A stretch of DNA of 48,862 bases, taken from contig NZ_JACVQF010000230.1 of assembly GCF_014534645.1 (NCBI RefSeq), forward strand, positions 1 through 48,862. The letters are read 5' to 3'. Numbering within the stretch: the first letter of the stretch is position 1; each line of letters opens with the position of its first letter. The DNA is from Streptomyces griseicoloratus. Lineage in GTDB: Bacteria; Actinomycetota; Actinomycetes; Streptomycetales; Streptomycetaceae. Both the position numbers and the translations under genes were made by a program. Below are positions 1 to 7,412 of the stretch, one piece after another. The notes under the pieces are model-generated. The model was not told the DNA's origin. It ran no database searches and saw nothing but the letters and a program-made list of their open reading frames with translations.

Positions 1-2343
1 CTGGCCGGCAAGGTCGTCGTCGCCGGCGAAGCACTCCCGGGTGCCCTCGTCGAACGCTGGCGACAGATCCTCGGCGACGGGAAGGTCCTCAACGAGTACG
101 GGCCCACCGAAGCCACCGTCGGCACCTGCGTCTTCCCGCTCGTGGACGAGTTCGACGGCGTCGTACCCATCGGCCGGCCCCTGCCCAACATGACCATGCG
201 CGTCCTGGACACCCACCTCCAGCCCGTCCCCGTCGGCGCCGTGGGCGAACTGTTCGTCGGCGGCACCGGCGTGGCCCGCGGCTACGTGGGTGACCCGGCC
301 CGCACCGCCGACAAGTTCGTCCCGGACGTATACGGTCCGGCGGGCAGCCGCATGTACCGCACCGGCGACCTCGCTCGCCGGCGGCACGACGGAGCCGTCG
401 AGTTCCTGGGCCGCATCGACGACCAGGTCAAGATCCGCGGCTACCGCATCGAACTCGGCGAGGTGCGCGCCGCACTCGTCGCCCGACCCGGCATCACCGA
501 CGCGGCCGTGATCGTGTCCGAGCAGGACCAGCGCCTGATCGCCTACGTCGTCGGCGAGGTCCCCGACCTGGCCGACGCCCTGCCGGACTACATGATCCCG
601 TCCGTCTTCATGCAGGTGGACGCGATCCCGCTCACCGCCAACGGCAAGCTCGACCGCCGCGCCCTGCCCGACCCGGACCAGACCGCCACGGACACCTACG
701 TCGCCCCCCGCACCCCCGCCGAGGAACGCATCGCCGCGATCTGGAGCAAGGTGCTCGGCGTGGAACGGATCGGTGTCGAGGACAACTTCTTCGACCTCGG
801 CGGACACTCGATCAAGGCCATCGCCCTCGTCGGCGCCCTGCGCGCCGAAGGCTTCGAAGCCGCCGTACGCGACGTCTTCCAGCACCGCACCGTCGCCAAC
901 CTCGCCGCCACCCTCACGGCCGGCGGCGAAACCGCCGACGCCCACCAGCCGGTTGAACCGTTCGCCCTCATCGGCGACGAAGACCGCGACCGCCTCCCGA
1001 ACGGACTCGTCGACGCCTACCCGGTCGCCAAGGTGCAGCTGGGCATGCTGGTCGAAATGCTCGCGGGCGACGGGCTGCACAAGTACCACAACACGGCGAC
1101 CTTCCGGATCAACGACGGCCGGCCCTTCGACGCCGAAGCCCTGCGCCACGCGGCCCGCACCGTGGTGGAGCGGCACGAGATGCTGCGGACCTCCTTCGAT
1201 CTGGAGGGCTTCTCGGTGCCGTTGCAGCTGGTGCATCCGGCCGCCGAACCACAGGTCGTGGTGCGGGACCTGAGCGGTACGGACGCCGAGCGGTTCACCG
1301 CGGCCCGGCAGGAGCACATCGCCGCCGAGCGGGCCGCGCTGTTCGACCTGGACCGGCCGCCGCTGCTGCGGTTCGCCGCGCTGGTCGAGTCGGACGAGGC
1401 ATGGCACCTGGGCTTCACACACTGCCACGCCATCACGGAGGGCTGGAGCCAGCAGTCACTGCTGCGGGAGGTCCTGGACCTGTACCAGGTGTACGCGGCC
1501 GGCGAACTGCCCGGTGAACCGGAGCCGGTGGCAGTGCGGTACGCGGACTTCGTCGCCGCCGAGCAGGAGTCCCTCGCCTCCGACGAGGACCGCTCGTACT
1601 GGCAGGGCGTCGTCGACGGGTACGCGCCGTGCCGGCTGCCGCTGGAGTGGGGCGCGGGCAACGGTGCTCCCCGGGAGGACTTCAAGCTGTCCGTGGACTT
1701 CCGCGACATCGAGCCGGCGCTGCGCGAGCTGGCCCGGTCCACCGACACCTCGTTCAAGGCGGTCCTGCTCGCCACTCACCTGAGGGTGCTCTCCACGATC
1801 ACCGGCGAGGACACCTTCCACACCGGCGTGGTCTACAGCGCCCGTCCCGAGGCGCCGGGCGCCGAGCGCGTGTTCGGCATGTACCTGAACACGTTGCCCT
1901 TCGCGCACGACCGGACCGCGCGCACCTGGCGCGAGCTCGTCCGCCAGGTCTTCGACCGGGAGGCCGAGGTGTATCCGCACCGCCGGTACCCGCTGCCCGC
2001 CGTGCAGCAACTGGCGGGCGGCAGGCGCCTGTTCGACGTGATGTACCGCTACCAGGACTTCCACCAGACCGTCGGCAGCGCGGTGGACGTACAGGCGGGC
2101 GCGGGCGACAGCTCGAACGAGTTCACCCTGTCGGTGGCGAACGTGCCCGGACGGCTGGTGCTGCGCGCGGTGAGCACCGGACTCGACCGGGCCAACGCCG
2201 AACGGGTGGCAGGCATGTACCGGGCGGTACTGGACGCCATGGCCACCGACCCGGACGGCGACGTGCACGCCTCGCTGCTGTCCGTCACGGAGCTGTCCCA
2301 GGTCCTGGACGACTTCAACGACACCGAGGTGGAGTGGGGATGA
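1..2343 (+). CDS. Nonribosomal peptide synthetase, A(partial)-PCP-C, 5' end outside window
   Basis: The reading frame is open from base 1, so the gene begins upstream. Numbering from base 1, residues 1-215 are the C-terminal part of an adenylation domain (YGPTEATVG near residue 34, then YRTGDLARR and the NGKLDRRALP lysine loop). A peptidyl carrier protein follows, with LGGHS and the phosphopantetheine serine at residue 270. A condensation domain fills about residues 335-775. Its C3 motif, residues 474-481, reads HCHAITEG: relative to HHxxxDG the first His is Cys, the catalytic second His (476) is kept and Asp is Glu. The protein ends right after the C domain, so its acceptor module (A-PCP) lies on the next protein, whose ATG overlaps this stop as ATGA (translational coupling). 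Of the A-domain specificity residues only the later ones are visible (by eye V, A, E, V, G), too few to name a substrate. The NRPS call is certain; the peptide product is unknown. Confidence 0.95.
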   Translation: MAGKVVVAGEALPGALVERWRQILGDGKVLNEYGPTEATVGTCVFPLVDEFDGVVPIGRPLPNMTMRVLDTHLQPVPVGAVGELFVGGTGVARGYVGDPARTADKFVPDVYGPAGSRMYRTGDLARRRHDGAVEFLGRIDDQVKIRGYRIELGEVRAALVARPGITDAAVIVSEQDQRLIAYVVGEVPDLADALPDYMIPSVFMQVDAIPLTANGKLDRRALPDPDQTATDTYVAPRTPAEERIAAIWSKVLGVERIGVEDNFFDLGGHSIKAIALVGALRAEGFEAAVRDVFQHRTVANLAATLTAGGETADAHQPVEPFALIGDEDRDRLPNGLVDAYPVAKVQLGMLVEMLAGDGLHKYHNTATFRINDGRPFDAEALRHAARTVVERHEMLRTSFDLEGFSVPLQLVHPAAEPQVVVRDLSGTDAERFTAARQEHIAAERAALFDLDRPPLLRFAALVESDEAWHLGFTHCHAITEGWSQQSLLREVLDLYQVYAAGELPGEPEPVAVRYADFVAAEQESLASDEDRSYWQGVVDGYAPCRLPLEWGAGNGAPREDFKLSVDFRDIEPALRELARSTDTSFKAVLLATHLRVLSTITGEDTFHTGVVYSARPEAPGAERVFGMYLNTLPFAHDRTARTWRELVRQVFDREAEVYPHRRYPLPAVQQLAGGRRLFDVMYRYQDFHQTVGSAVDVQAGAGDSSNEFTLSVANVPGRLVLRAVSTGLDRANAERVAGMYRAVLDAMATDPDGDVHASLLSVTELSQVLDDFNDTEVEWG

Positions 2344-5183
2344 GACGCTACGTCCACGAGGTGATCGAGGGGCAGGCCGCGGCCACCCCCGACGCCGTCG
2401 CCGTACAGGTCGGCGCAGAGACCATCACATACCGGCAGCTCGACGAGCGGGCCAACCGGATCGCCCACCGGCTGCGGGAGGCCGGGGTGGGACCCGAGTC
2501 GGTGGTCGGGGTGCTGCTGCGCCGGAGCCCCGACACCCTTCCGGCCCTGCTCGGCATCTGGAAGGCGGGCGGATCCCATCTGCCGTTGGACACCGCCCTC
2601 CCCGCCGAGCGGCTGCGCTACATGCTGGAGACGGCGGGCGCGCGGCTGACGGTGACGCACGGCGGCAGTGCCGCGCTGCTCGGCCCCGGGCACGGGGGCG
2701 AGACCGTCGACCTGGACACGGAGCGCGAGCGGATCTCGGCGTGTCCCGTGACGCCGCCCGACCGGTCCGCCGACCGCGACCCGGACGATCCCGCGCGCAC
2801 CCACCGGCTGGCGTACACCCTGTTCACCTCCGGCTCCACGGGCCGTCCCAAGGGCGTGCAGATCGGCCAGTACGCCTTGCTGAACATGCTCTTCTCGATG
2901 CGGCGGTGGCACCGTTCGAAGCCGGAGCACCGCTGGCTGGCCATCACCTCCCTCGCCTTCGACGTGTCCACCGCCGAGCTGTACCTCCCCCTGGTCACCG
3001 GTGGCCGGGTGGTGCTCGCCGACGACGCCGAGGCCCACGATCCGGTGGCGCAGCTGCGGCTGGTGGAGAGTGCGGGGATCACCCATGTGCAGGCCACCCC
3101 GGCAGGCTGGAAGCTGCTGCTGGCCGCGGGGATGGACCGGCTCCCGGTCGCCGCGGTCACCACCGGGGAGGAGTGCCCGCCCGGACTCGCCGGACAACTC
3201 GTGGGCCGCGTCGACCGGCTGAGCAACCTGTACGGGCCCACCGAGGCCACCGTCTGGTGCACCGGCACCGACCTGGCGCCGGACGCGGAGTCGGTGCCGA
3301 TCGGCCGGCCGCTGCCCAACTACCGTGCCTACGTGCTCGACTCGGCTCAGCGGCCGGTGCCCATCGGGGTGACCGGCGAGCTGTACATCGCGGGCGCGGG
3401 CGTGGCCCGCGGCTATGTGGGGCGGCCGGGGCTCACCGCCGAGCGGTTCCTGCCGGAGCCGTACGGCGGCCCGCCCGGCTCCCGCATGTACCGCACCGGG
3501 GACCTGGCCAGGTTCCGGACCGACGGACAGCTGGAGTGCCTCGGGCGCGTCGACAACCAGATCAAGATCCGTGGTTTCCGCATCGAACTCGGCGAGATCG
3601 AGGAGGTGCTGCGCGGCGGACCGGACGTCCATGACGCCGCTGTGGTGGCCCGCGACGACGACCAGGGCGAGAAGTGGCTGGTGGCGTACGTGGTCGGCGC
3701 CGGCGGCACGGCGCCGGACCCGGCTGCGCTGCGGGACCGGCTGGCCGCCGCCCTGCCCGCGTACATGGTGCCCGCGGCCGTGGTGCCGCTGCCGGCGCTG
3801 CCGTTGAATCCGGCCGGCAAGGTCGACCGGGCCGCGCTGCCCGCCCCCGGCCGCGCCGCGCTCGCCGGGGACCGCGCCTACCTGGCGCCCCGCACCGCCA
3901 CCGAGCGGCGCCTGGTGGAGATCTGCTCCCAGGTGCTGGGCGTGACCGACGTCGGCGTACGGGACCGGCTGCAGGACCTGGGCGCCGACTCCATGCGGAT
4001 CGTCCACGTGATGGCCGCCGCGCGGCGGACCGGTCTCGCCCTGACCCTGCGGATGCTGCTGGACAGCGAGACCGTGGAGGACCTCGGGCGGGCCCTCGAC
4101 GGCGCCCCGTCCGAGGAGACCGGAACGGAAGAGACACGAGAAGGCGAGGAATCGGCCATGACGTCGTGGGTTCCGGCGGGCGGGCCCGTGGACCCGACCC
4201 GGACCATGGCCGCGCACCGGGTGCCGGGCGCCGCCGTGGCCCTGCTGCGGGACGGACGGCTGGTGGGCGTGCAGGTGTACGGGCAGCGGTCCGCGGACAC
4301 CGGACTCCCGGTGACGCTGCGCACCCGCTTCCAGGTCGGGTCCATCAGCAAGCAGGTCACCGCTTTCGCCGCGCTGCGTCTGGTCGCCCGTGGCGAACTC
4401 GACCTCGACACGGACCTGGACCGGTACCTGAGCGGGCGGCGGGTGCCCCGCACCGCTACGGGAGCCTCCGTGACCCTGCGCCACCTGCTGTCGAACACGG
4501 CGGGTTTCTCCAGTGCCGTCGCCACCTGGTGGCGGCCCGGTGAACCGATGCCGAAGCTCGACACCCTGCTCGACGACGTGAGCGCCGAGCACGAACCGGG
4601 CACCCGGTTCCGCAAGGCGGGGAGCCAGTGGGCGCTGGCCGAACGGCTCCTCGGCGACGTCACCGGTCAGGACTTCGCCGACCTCGCGGAGGAACTGGTC
4701 TTCGCGCCGCTCGCCATGGCGGACAGTTCCTTCTCACCACCCGCCGACGGGCTCGCCGCCCGGGACGACTGGGCGGCGGGACACGACCGGCACGGCCGGC
4801 CTCTGCTCGACGGCTTCCGGGTGCGGCCGGTGCGGGCCGGCAGCGGACTGTGGTCCACCGCCGCCGACATCGCCCAGCTGGCCGCGGAGATCCGCCAGGC
4901 CCACCTGGGCTGCTCCGACCTGCTGCCGGCGCCGCTCGCCACGCAGATGCTCACCGAGGCGTTCCCGGGCAGCTTCTACGGTCTGGGCACGGTCGTCGAC
5001 GGGTCCCTGGGGGAGAAGGAGTTCGGCCACGGCGGGCAGACCGCGGGGTTCCGCGCGCTGGTCTCGCTGCGGCTGCGTTCCGGCACCGGCTGCGTCGTAC
5101 TGACCAACGGAGAGGGCGGCAAGCACGTGCACAAGGCGGTCGCCGCGTCCCTGGGCCGTGAGCTGAACGTCGACGACGACTGA
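2340..5183 (+). CDS. NRPS A-PCP with fused serine beta-lactamase/PBP-type release domain
   Basis: This 947-residue protein starts at the ATG overlapping the previous stop. Residues 5-500 are an adenylation domain (LFTSGSTGRPKG, LYGPTEATVW, YRTGDLARF, NPAGKVDR). My by-eye ten-residue code is D-V-A-Q-V-T-L-V-W-K, which I cannot assign to an amino acid. A carrier domain follows (LGADS, serine 551). From about residue 607 to the end there is a serine hydrolase of the class C beta-lactamase/penicillin-binding-protein fold, with S668-I-S-K671 (SxxK nucleophile motif) and H897-G-G (KTG equivalent). This fold acts as the cyclising, release thioesterase in SurE-type systems, usually as a separate protein; here it is at the end of the assembly line, so release or macrocyclisation is the likely role. 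The place of the catalytic YxN or YxG motif reads K759-A-G, lacking the tyrosine. An internal Shine-Dalgarno and ATG precede the domain. Hydrolytic resistance function is less likely, given the fusion. Confidence 0.92.
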   Translation: MRRYVHEVIEGQAAATPDAVAVQVGAETITYRQLDERANRIAHRLREAGVGPESVVGVLLRRSPDTLPALLGIWKAGGSHLPLDTALPAERLRYMLETAGARLTVTHGGSAALLGPGHGGETVDLDTERERISACPVTPPDRSADRDPDDPARTHRLAYTLFTSGSTGRPKGVQIGQYALLNMLFSMRRWHRSKPEHRWLAITSLAFDVSTAELYLPLVTGGRVVLADDAEAHDPVAQLRLVESAGITHVQATPAGWKLLLAAGMDRLPVAAVTTGEECPPGLAGQLVGRVDRLSNLYGPTEATVWCTGTDLAPDAESVPIGRPLPNYRAYVLDSAQRPVPIGVTGELYIAGAGVARGYVGRPGLTAERFLPEPYGGPPGSRMYRTGDLARFRTDGQLECLGRVDNQIKIRGFRIELGEIEEVLRGGPDVHDAAVVARDDDQGEKWLVAYVVGAGGTAPDPAALRDRLAAALPAYMVPAAVVPLPALPLNPAGKVDRAALPAPGRAALAGDRAYLAPRTATERRLVEICSQVLGVTDVGVRDRLQDLGADSMRIVHVMAAARRTGLALTLRMLLDSETVEDLGRALDGAPSEETGTEETREGEESAMTSWVPAGGPVDPTRTMAAHRVPGAAVALLRDGRLVGVQVYGQRSADTGLPVTLRTRFQVGSISKQVTAFAALRLVARGELDLDTDLDRYLSGRRVPRTATGASVTLRHLLSNTAGFSSAVATWWRPGEPMPKLDTLLDDVSAEHEPGTRFRKAGSQWALAERLLGDVTGQDFADLAEELVFAPLAMADSSFSPPADGLAARDDWAAGHDRHGRPLLDGFRVRPVRAGSGLWSTAADIAQLAAEIRQAHLGCSDLLPAPLATQMLTEAFPGSFYGLGTVVDGSLGEKEFGHGGQTAGFRALVSLRLRSGTGCVVLTNGEGGKHVHKAVAASLGRELNVDDD
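4141..4160 (+). promoter_or_regulatory. Internal ribosome binding site and in-frame ATG before the hydrolase domain
   Basis: Inside the NRPS gene the linker between carrier and hydrolase domain contains AAGGCGAGGA (4141-4150), seven bases, then ATG at 4158. This looks like a genuine Streptomyces translation start and would yield a free 341-residue serine hydrolase beginning MTSWVPAGG. It may be a relic of a once separate gene, or still active. Only the sequence pattern supports this. Confidence 0.5.
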
Positions 5184-5258
5184 CCCGTGGCGGTGGACCG
5201 GTGGCGAGTGGCCGGTTCCCGACCGGCCGTTCCCGGATGTTGCCGTCGCGAGCCGGTG

Positions 5259-5279
5259 GTGTTACCGAACGGATAACAC
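5259..5279. promoter_or_regulatory. Interrupted palindrome upstream of SARP gene, candidate operator
   Basis: GTGTTA and TAACAC form six-base perfect arms around a nine-base centre, 68 bases before the SARP start at 5347 and 75 bases after the NRPS stop. This is the only gap between the two genes, so it probably lies in the SARP promoter. The binding protein is unknown; a dimeric regulator site is an inference from symmetry alone. Confidence 0.35.
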
Positions 5280-5346
5280 GAGAATAGGGCTCCCGCGTAG
5301 CTTCGTGGCGATTCATCGTTCGCACATGCCAGACGGGGGATGTCAC

Positions 5347-7200
5347 ATGGACTTCCGAGTCCTCGGCCCGGTGGAAGCGCACAGAGGCGGACTCCGCATT
5401 CCGCTCTCCGGTTCCAAGGTGCACACAGTACTGGCGGCGCTGCTGCTCGCAAAGGGCCGTGTCGTGTCGGACAGCAGACTCAACTTCCTGCTGTGGGGCT
5501 GGGAACCGCCGGCCACGTCCGGCGCGCAGATCTACACGTACATGTCGCGGCTGCGCAAGCTCCTCGGTGACGAGGTGCGCATCGAGCGCAGACCGCCCGG
5601 CTACCGGCTCCAGGCCCCGAACAGCGCGGTGGACCTGCTCGAGTTCGAGCGGCTGGACCGGCTCGGACGGGCGGCGCTGGCCCAGCGCCGCCACCGGGAG
5701 GCGGGGGCGCTGCTCGCCGAGGCCCTCGGGCACTGGCGCGGCACCGCACTCGCCAACGTCACCGAGCACCTCGCCGACGCGGAGCTGCCGCAGCTGGAGG
5801 AGGCCCGGATGCACACCCTGGAGAACCGCATCGAGGCCGACCTCGCGCTGGGCCGGCACGAGGAGCTCACCGCCGAACTCACGGGCCTCGTCGCCCGGCA
5901 CCCGCTACGGGAGAAGCTCCGGGCACAGCTGATGACCGCCCTCTACCGCAGCGGCCGGCAGAGCGACGCCCTGCAGAGCTACTACGAGGGCCGCAGCCTC
6001 CTCGCCGACCAGCTCGGCATCGACCCCGGAGAGGCCCTCGGCGCGACCTACGCGGCCGTCCTCAAGGGCACCCGGGGGCCGGGCCCCGGCGGTGCCACCC
6101 GGCCCACGCGGGAGGTGCCGGCCGGTCCCGTCGCACCGTCGACGCTGCCGCCGTGCGTCGAGCGGCTCGCCGGGCGGGACGCGGAGATCCGGACGCTCCG
6201 CACCCAGCTAGCGGATTCGGTCGCCGGACGGGGCCCGCGCCATCTGCTGGTCACCGGCATGGCCGGCGTCGGCAAGACCGCCCTCGCCGTGCACGTCGCG
6301 CACGCCGCGGCCGGGGACTTCCCCGACGGCCGGCTCTTCGCCGAGCTGTCGGACGCGCACGGCCGCCCTCGCCGGCCCCACGACGTCCTCGTCGCGCTCC
6401 TGCGCGACCTCGGGGAGCCCCTCGAGGACGGCGACACGACGCCGGAGGGCGGCGAGCGGGGCGACCGCAGGCAGTGCGAGGACCTCGTGCGGCTGCTCCG
6501 CGCCCGCACCGCGGGCCGGCAACTGCTGGTGGTGCTGGACGGCGCGGCCGAGGGAAGGCTGCTCGACCCGCTGCTGGCGGGTCTCCAGGGCGCCGTGGTG
6601 CTGATCACCGGCCGGACCAGGCTCACCCAGGTCATCGGCGCCCGCACCACGGCACTCGCGCCGCTCGGCTCTTCCGCGGCGCACGACCTGCTGGCCGCGG
6701 TCACCGGCCGGGCCCGGCTGGCCGCGGAACCCGACGCCACGCGCGAACTGCTCGGCCACTGCGGTGGACTGCCGCTCGCGCTGCGCATCGCCGGGAGCCG
6801 CCTCCTCGCCCGCCCGTTCTGGCCCGTGGCCCGCCTCGCCCAGCGCATGGCGGCCCCCGAGAACCGGCTGCGGGAACTGTCCTACGGCGGCATGGACGTC
6901 GGCGCGGCCCTGCTGCCGTCGCTGTACGCCCTGCCGTCGCCGGCACGGTCGGTTCTGGTACGGCTCGCGGGCATGGGCGCCGAGCCCTTCCCCGCGCACC
7001 GGGCTGCCGGGGTGCTGGGGACGACGGAGGCGACCGCGGAGCAGTGGCTGGAGCAACTCGTGGACGGTGCTCTGCTCGACCTGTGCGGCGTCGACCTGAT
7101 GGGCCGGCCCTTCTACCGTTTCCACGAACTGGTGCTGCTCTTCGCCGCCGGCCTGCCCGCCGCGGCACGCACCGGCCCGAGGTCCCCGGCCACCCGGTGA
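5347..7200 (+). CDS. SARP-family transcriptional activator with NB-ARC ATPase domain
   Basis: A 617-residue AfsR-like regulator. The start MDFRVLGPVEAHRGG is chosen because GGGGGA lies six bases upstream and the residues match the usual SARP N-terminus; an in-frame ATG at 5305 has no comparable site. Residues 1-95 form the winged-helix OmpR-type DNA-binding domain, about 96-245 the bacterial transcriptional activation domain (BTAD), and from about 280 an NB-ARC/STAND ATPase with Walker A GMAGVGKTA and Walker B LLVVLDG. The C-terminal TPR region found in full-length AfsR proteins is absent, so this is a shorter version. It follows the NRPS genes on the same strand and probably activates them, with nucleotide state modulating activity. 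A strong hairpin follows the stop. Confidence 0.9.
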   Translation: MDFRVLGPVEAHRGGLRIPLSGSKVHTVLAALLLAKGRVVSDSRLNFLLWGWEPPATSGAQIYTYMSRLRKLLGDEVRIERRPPGYRLQAPNSAVDLLEFERLDRLGRAALAQRRHREAGALLAEALGHWRGTALANVTEHLADAELPQLEEARMHTLENRIEADLALGRHEELTAELTGLVARHPLREKLRAQLMTALYRSGRQSDALQSYYEGRSLLADQLGIDPGEALGATYAAVLKGTRGPGPGGATRPTREVPAGPVAPSTLPPCVERLAGRDAEIRTLRTQLADSVAGRGPRHLLVTGMAGVGKTALAVHVAHAAAGDFPDGRLFAELSDAHGRPRRPHDVLVALLRDLGEPLEDGDTTPEGGERGDRRQCEDLVRLLRARTAGRQLLVVLDGAAEGRLLDPLLAGLQGAVVLITGRTRLTQVIGARTTALAPLGSSAAHDLLAAVTGRARLAAEPDATRELLGHCGGLPLALRIAGSRLLARPFWPVARLAQRMAAPENRLRELSYGGMDVGAALLPSLYALPSPARSVLVRLAGMGAEPFPAHRAAGVLGTTEATAEQWLEQLVDGALLDLCGVDLMGRPFYRFHELVLLFAAGLPAAARTGPRSPATR

Positions 7201-7210
7201 ACGAGCGGGA

Positions 7211-7251
7211 GACGACGGCGGCCCCGAGCCGAGCTCGGGGCCGCCGTCGTC
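7211..7251. terminator. Bidirectional intrinsic terminator hairpin
   Basis: An 18-bp perfect stem (7211-7228 with 7234-7251) encloses a five-base loop, starting ten bases after the SARP stop at 7200. On the other strand it lies four bases beyond the stop of the candidate 23-codon peptide gene. It has no clear U tract, as is common in Streptomyces, and can serve both convergent transcripts. Confidence 0.85.
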
Positions 7252-7254
7252 GGC

Positions 7255-7326
7255 TCAGTGCCAGCTCTCGTCGTCGGAGCCGGTGATCGCTGCGGCGTTC
7301 CGGTGAGTGACACGGACGTCCATCAT
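7255..7326 (-). CDS. Candidate 23-residue peptide gene downstream of TPR-type SARP
   Basis: On the minus strand MMDVRVTHRNAAAITGSDDESWH runs to a TGA at 7255-7257. The sequence before it gives GGGGGA, four bases, then ATGATG, a good ribosome binding site; an ATG at 7338 would add MGDE but overlaps that site. The gene lies 86 bases downstream of the large SARP/NB-ARC/TPR gene on the same strand, so it is probably co-transcribed, and ends immediately before the strong hairpin. The peptide has no hydrophobic signal segment and an acidic, aromatic tail (SDDESWH). I do not recognise it. Possible roles are a peptide ligand for the TPR regulator or a RiPP-like precursor; both are speculative, and a chance reading frame remains possible. 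Confidence 0.4.
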   Translation of the reverse strand: MMDVRVTHRNAAAITGSDDESWH

Positions 7327-7412
7327 TTCATCCCCCATGTATCGACAGTGATGTTGCGAAATCCTGGAACAACACCCTAATGCCTTCGGTTTTCCCCTCA
7401 TTATCGAACGGC

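Noticed and set aside
2049-4592. 847-codon open frame on the minus strand across the NRPS genes
   Set aside because: It is antisense to two clearly conserved NRPS proteins and its translation is low-complexity Gly/Ala/Arg/His-rich sequence with no family motif, an effect of high GC.
7113-7313. 66-codon minus-strand frame overlapping the end of the first SARP
   Set aside because: It runs through the terminator hairpin and back into the SARP coding region; arginine-rich shadow.
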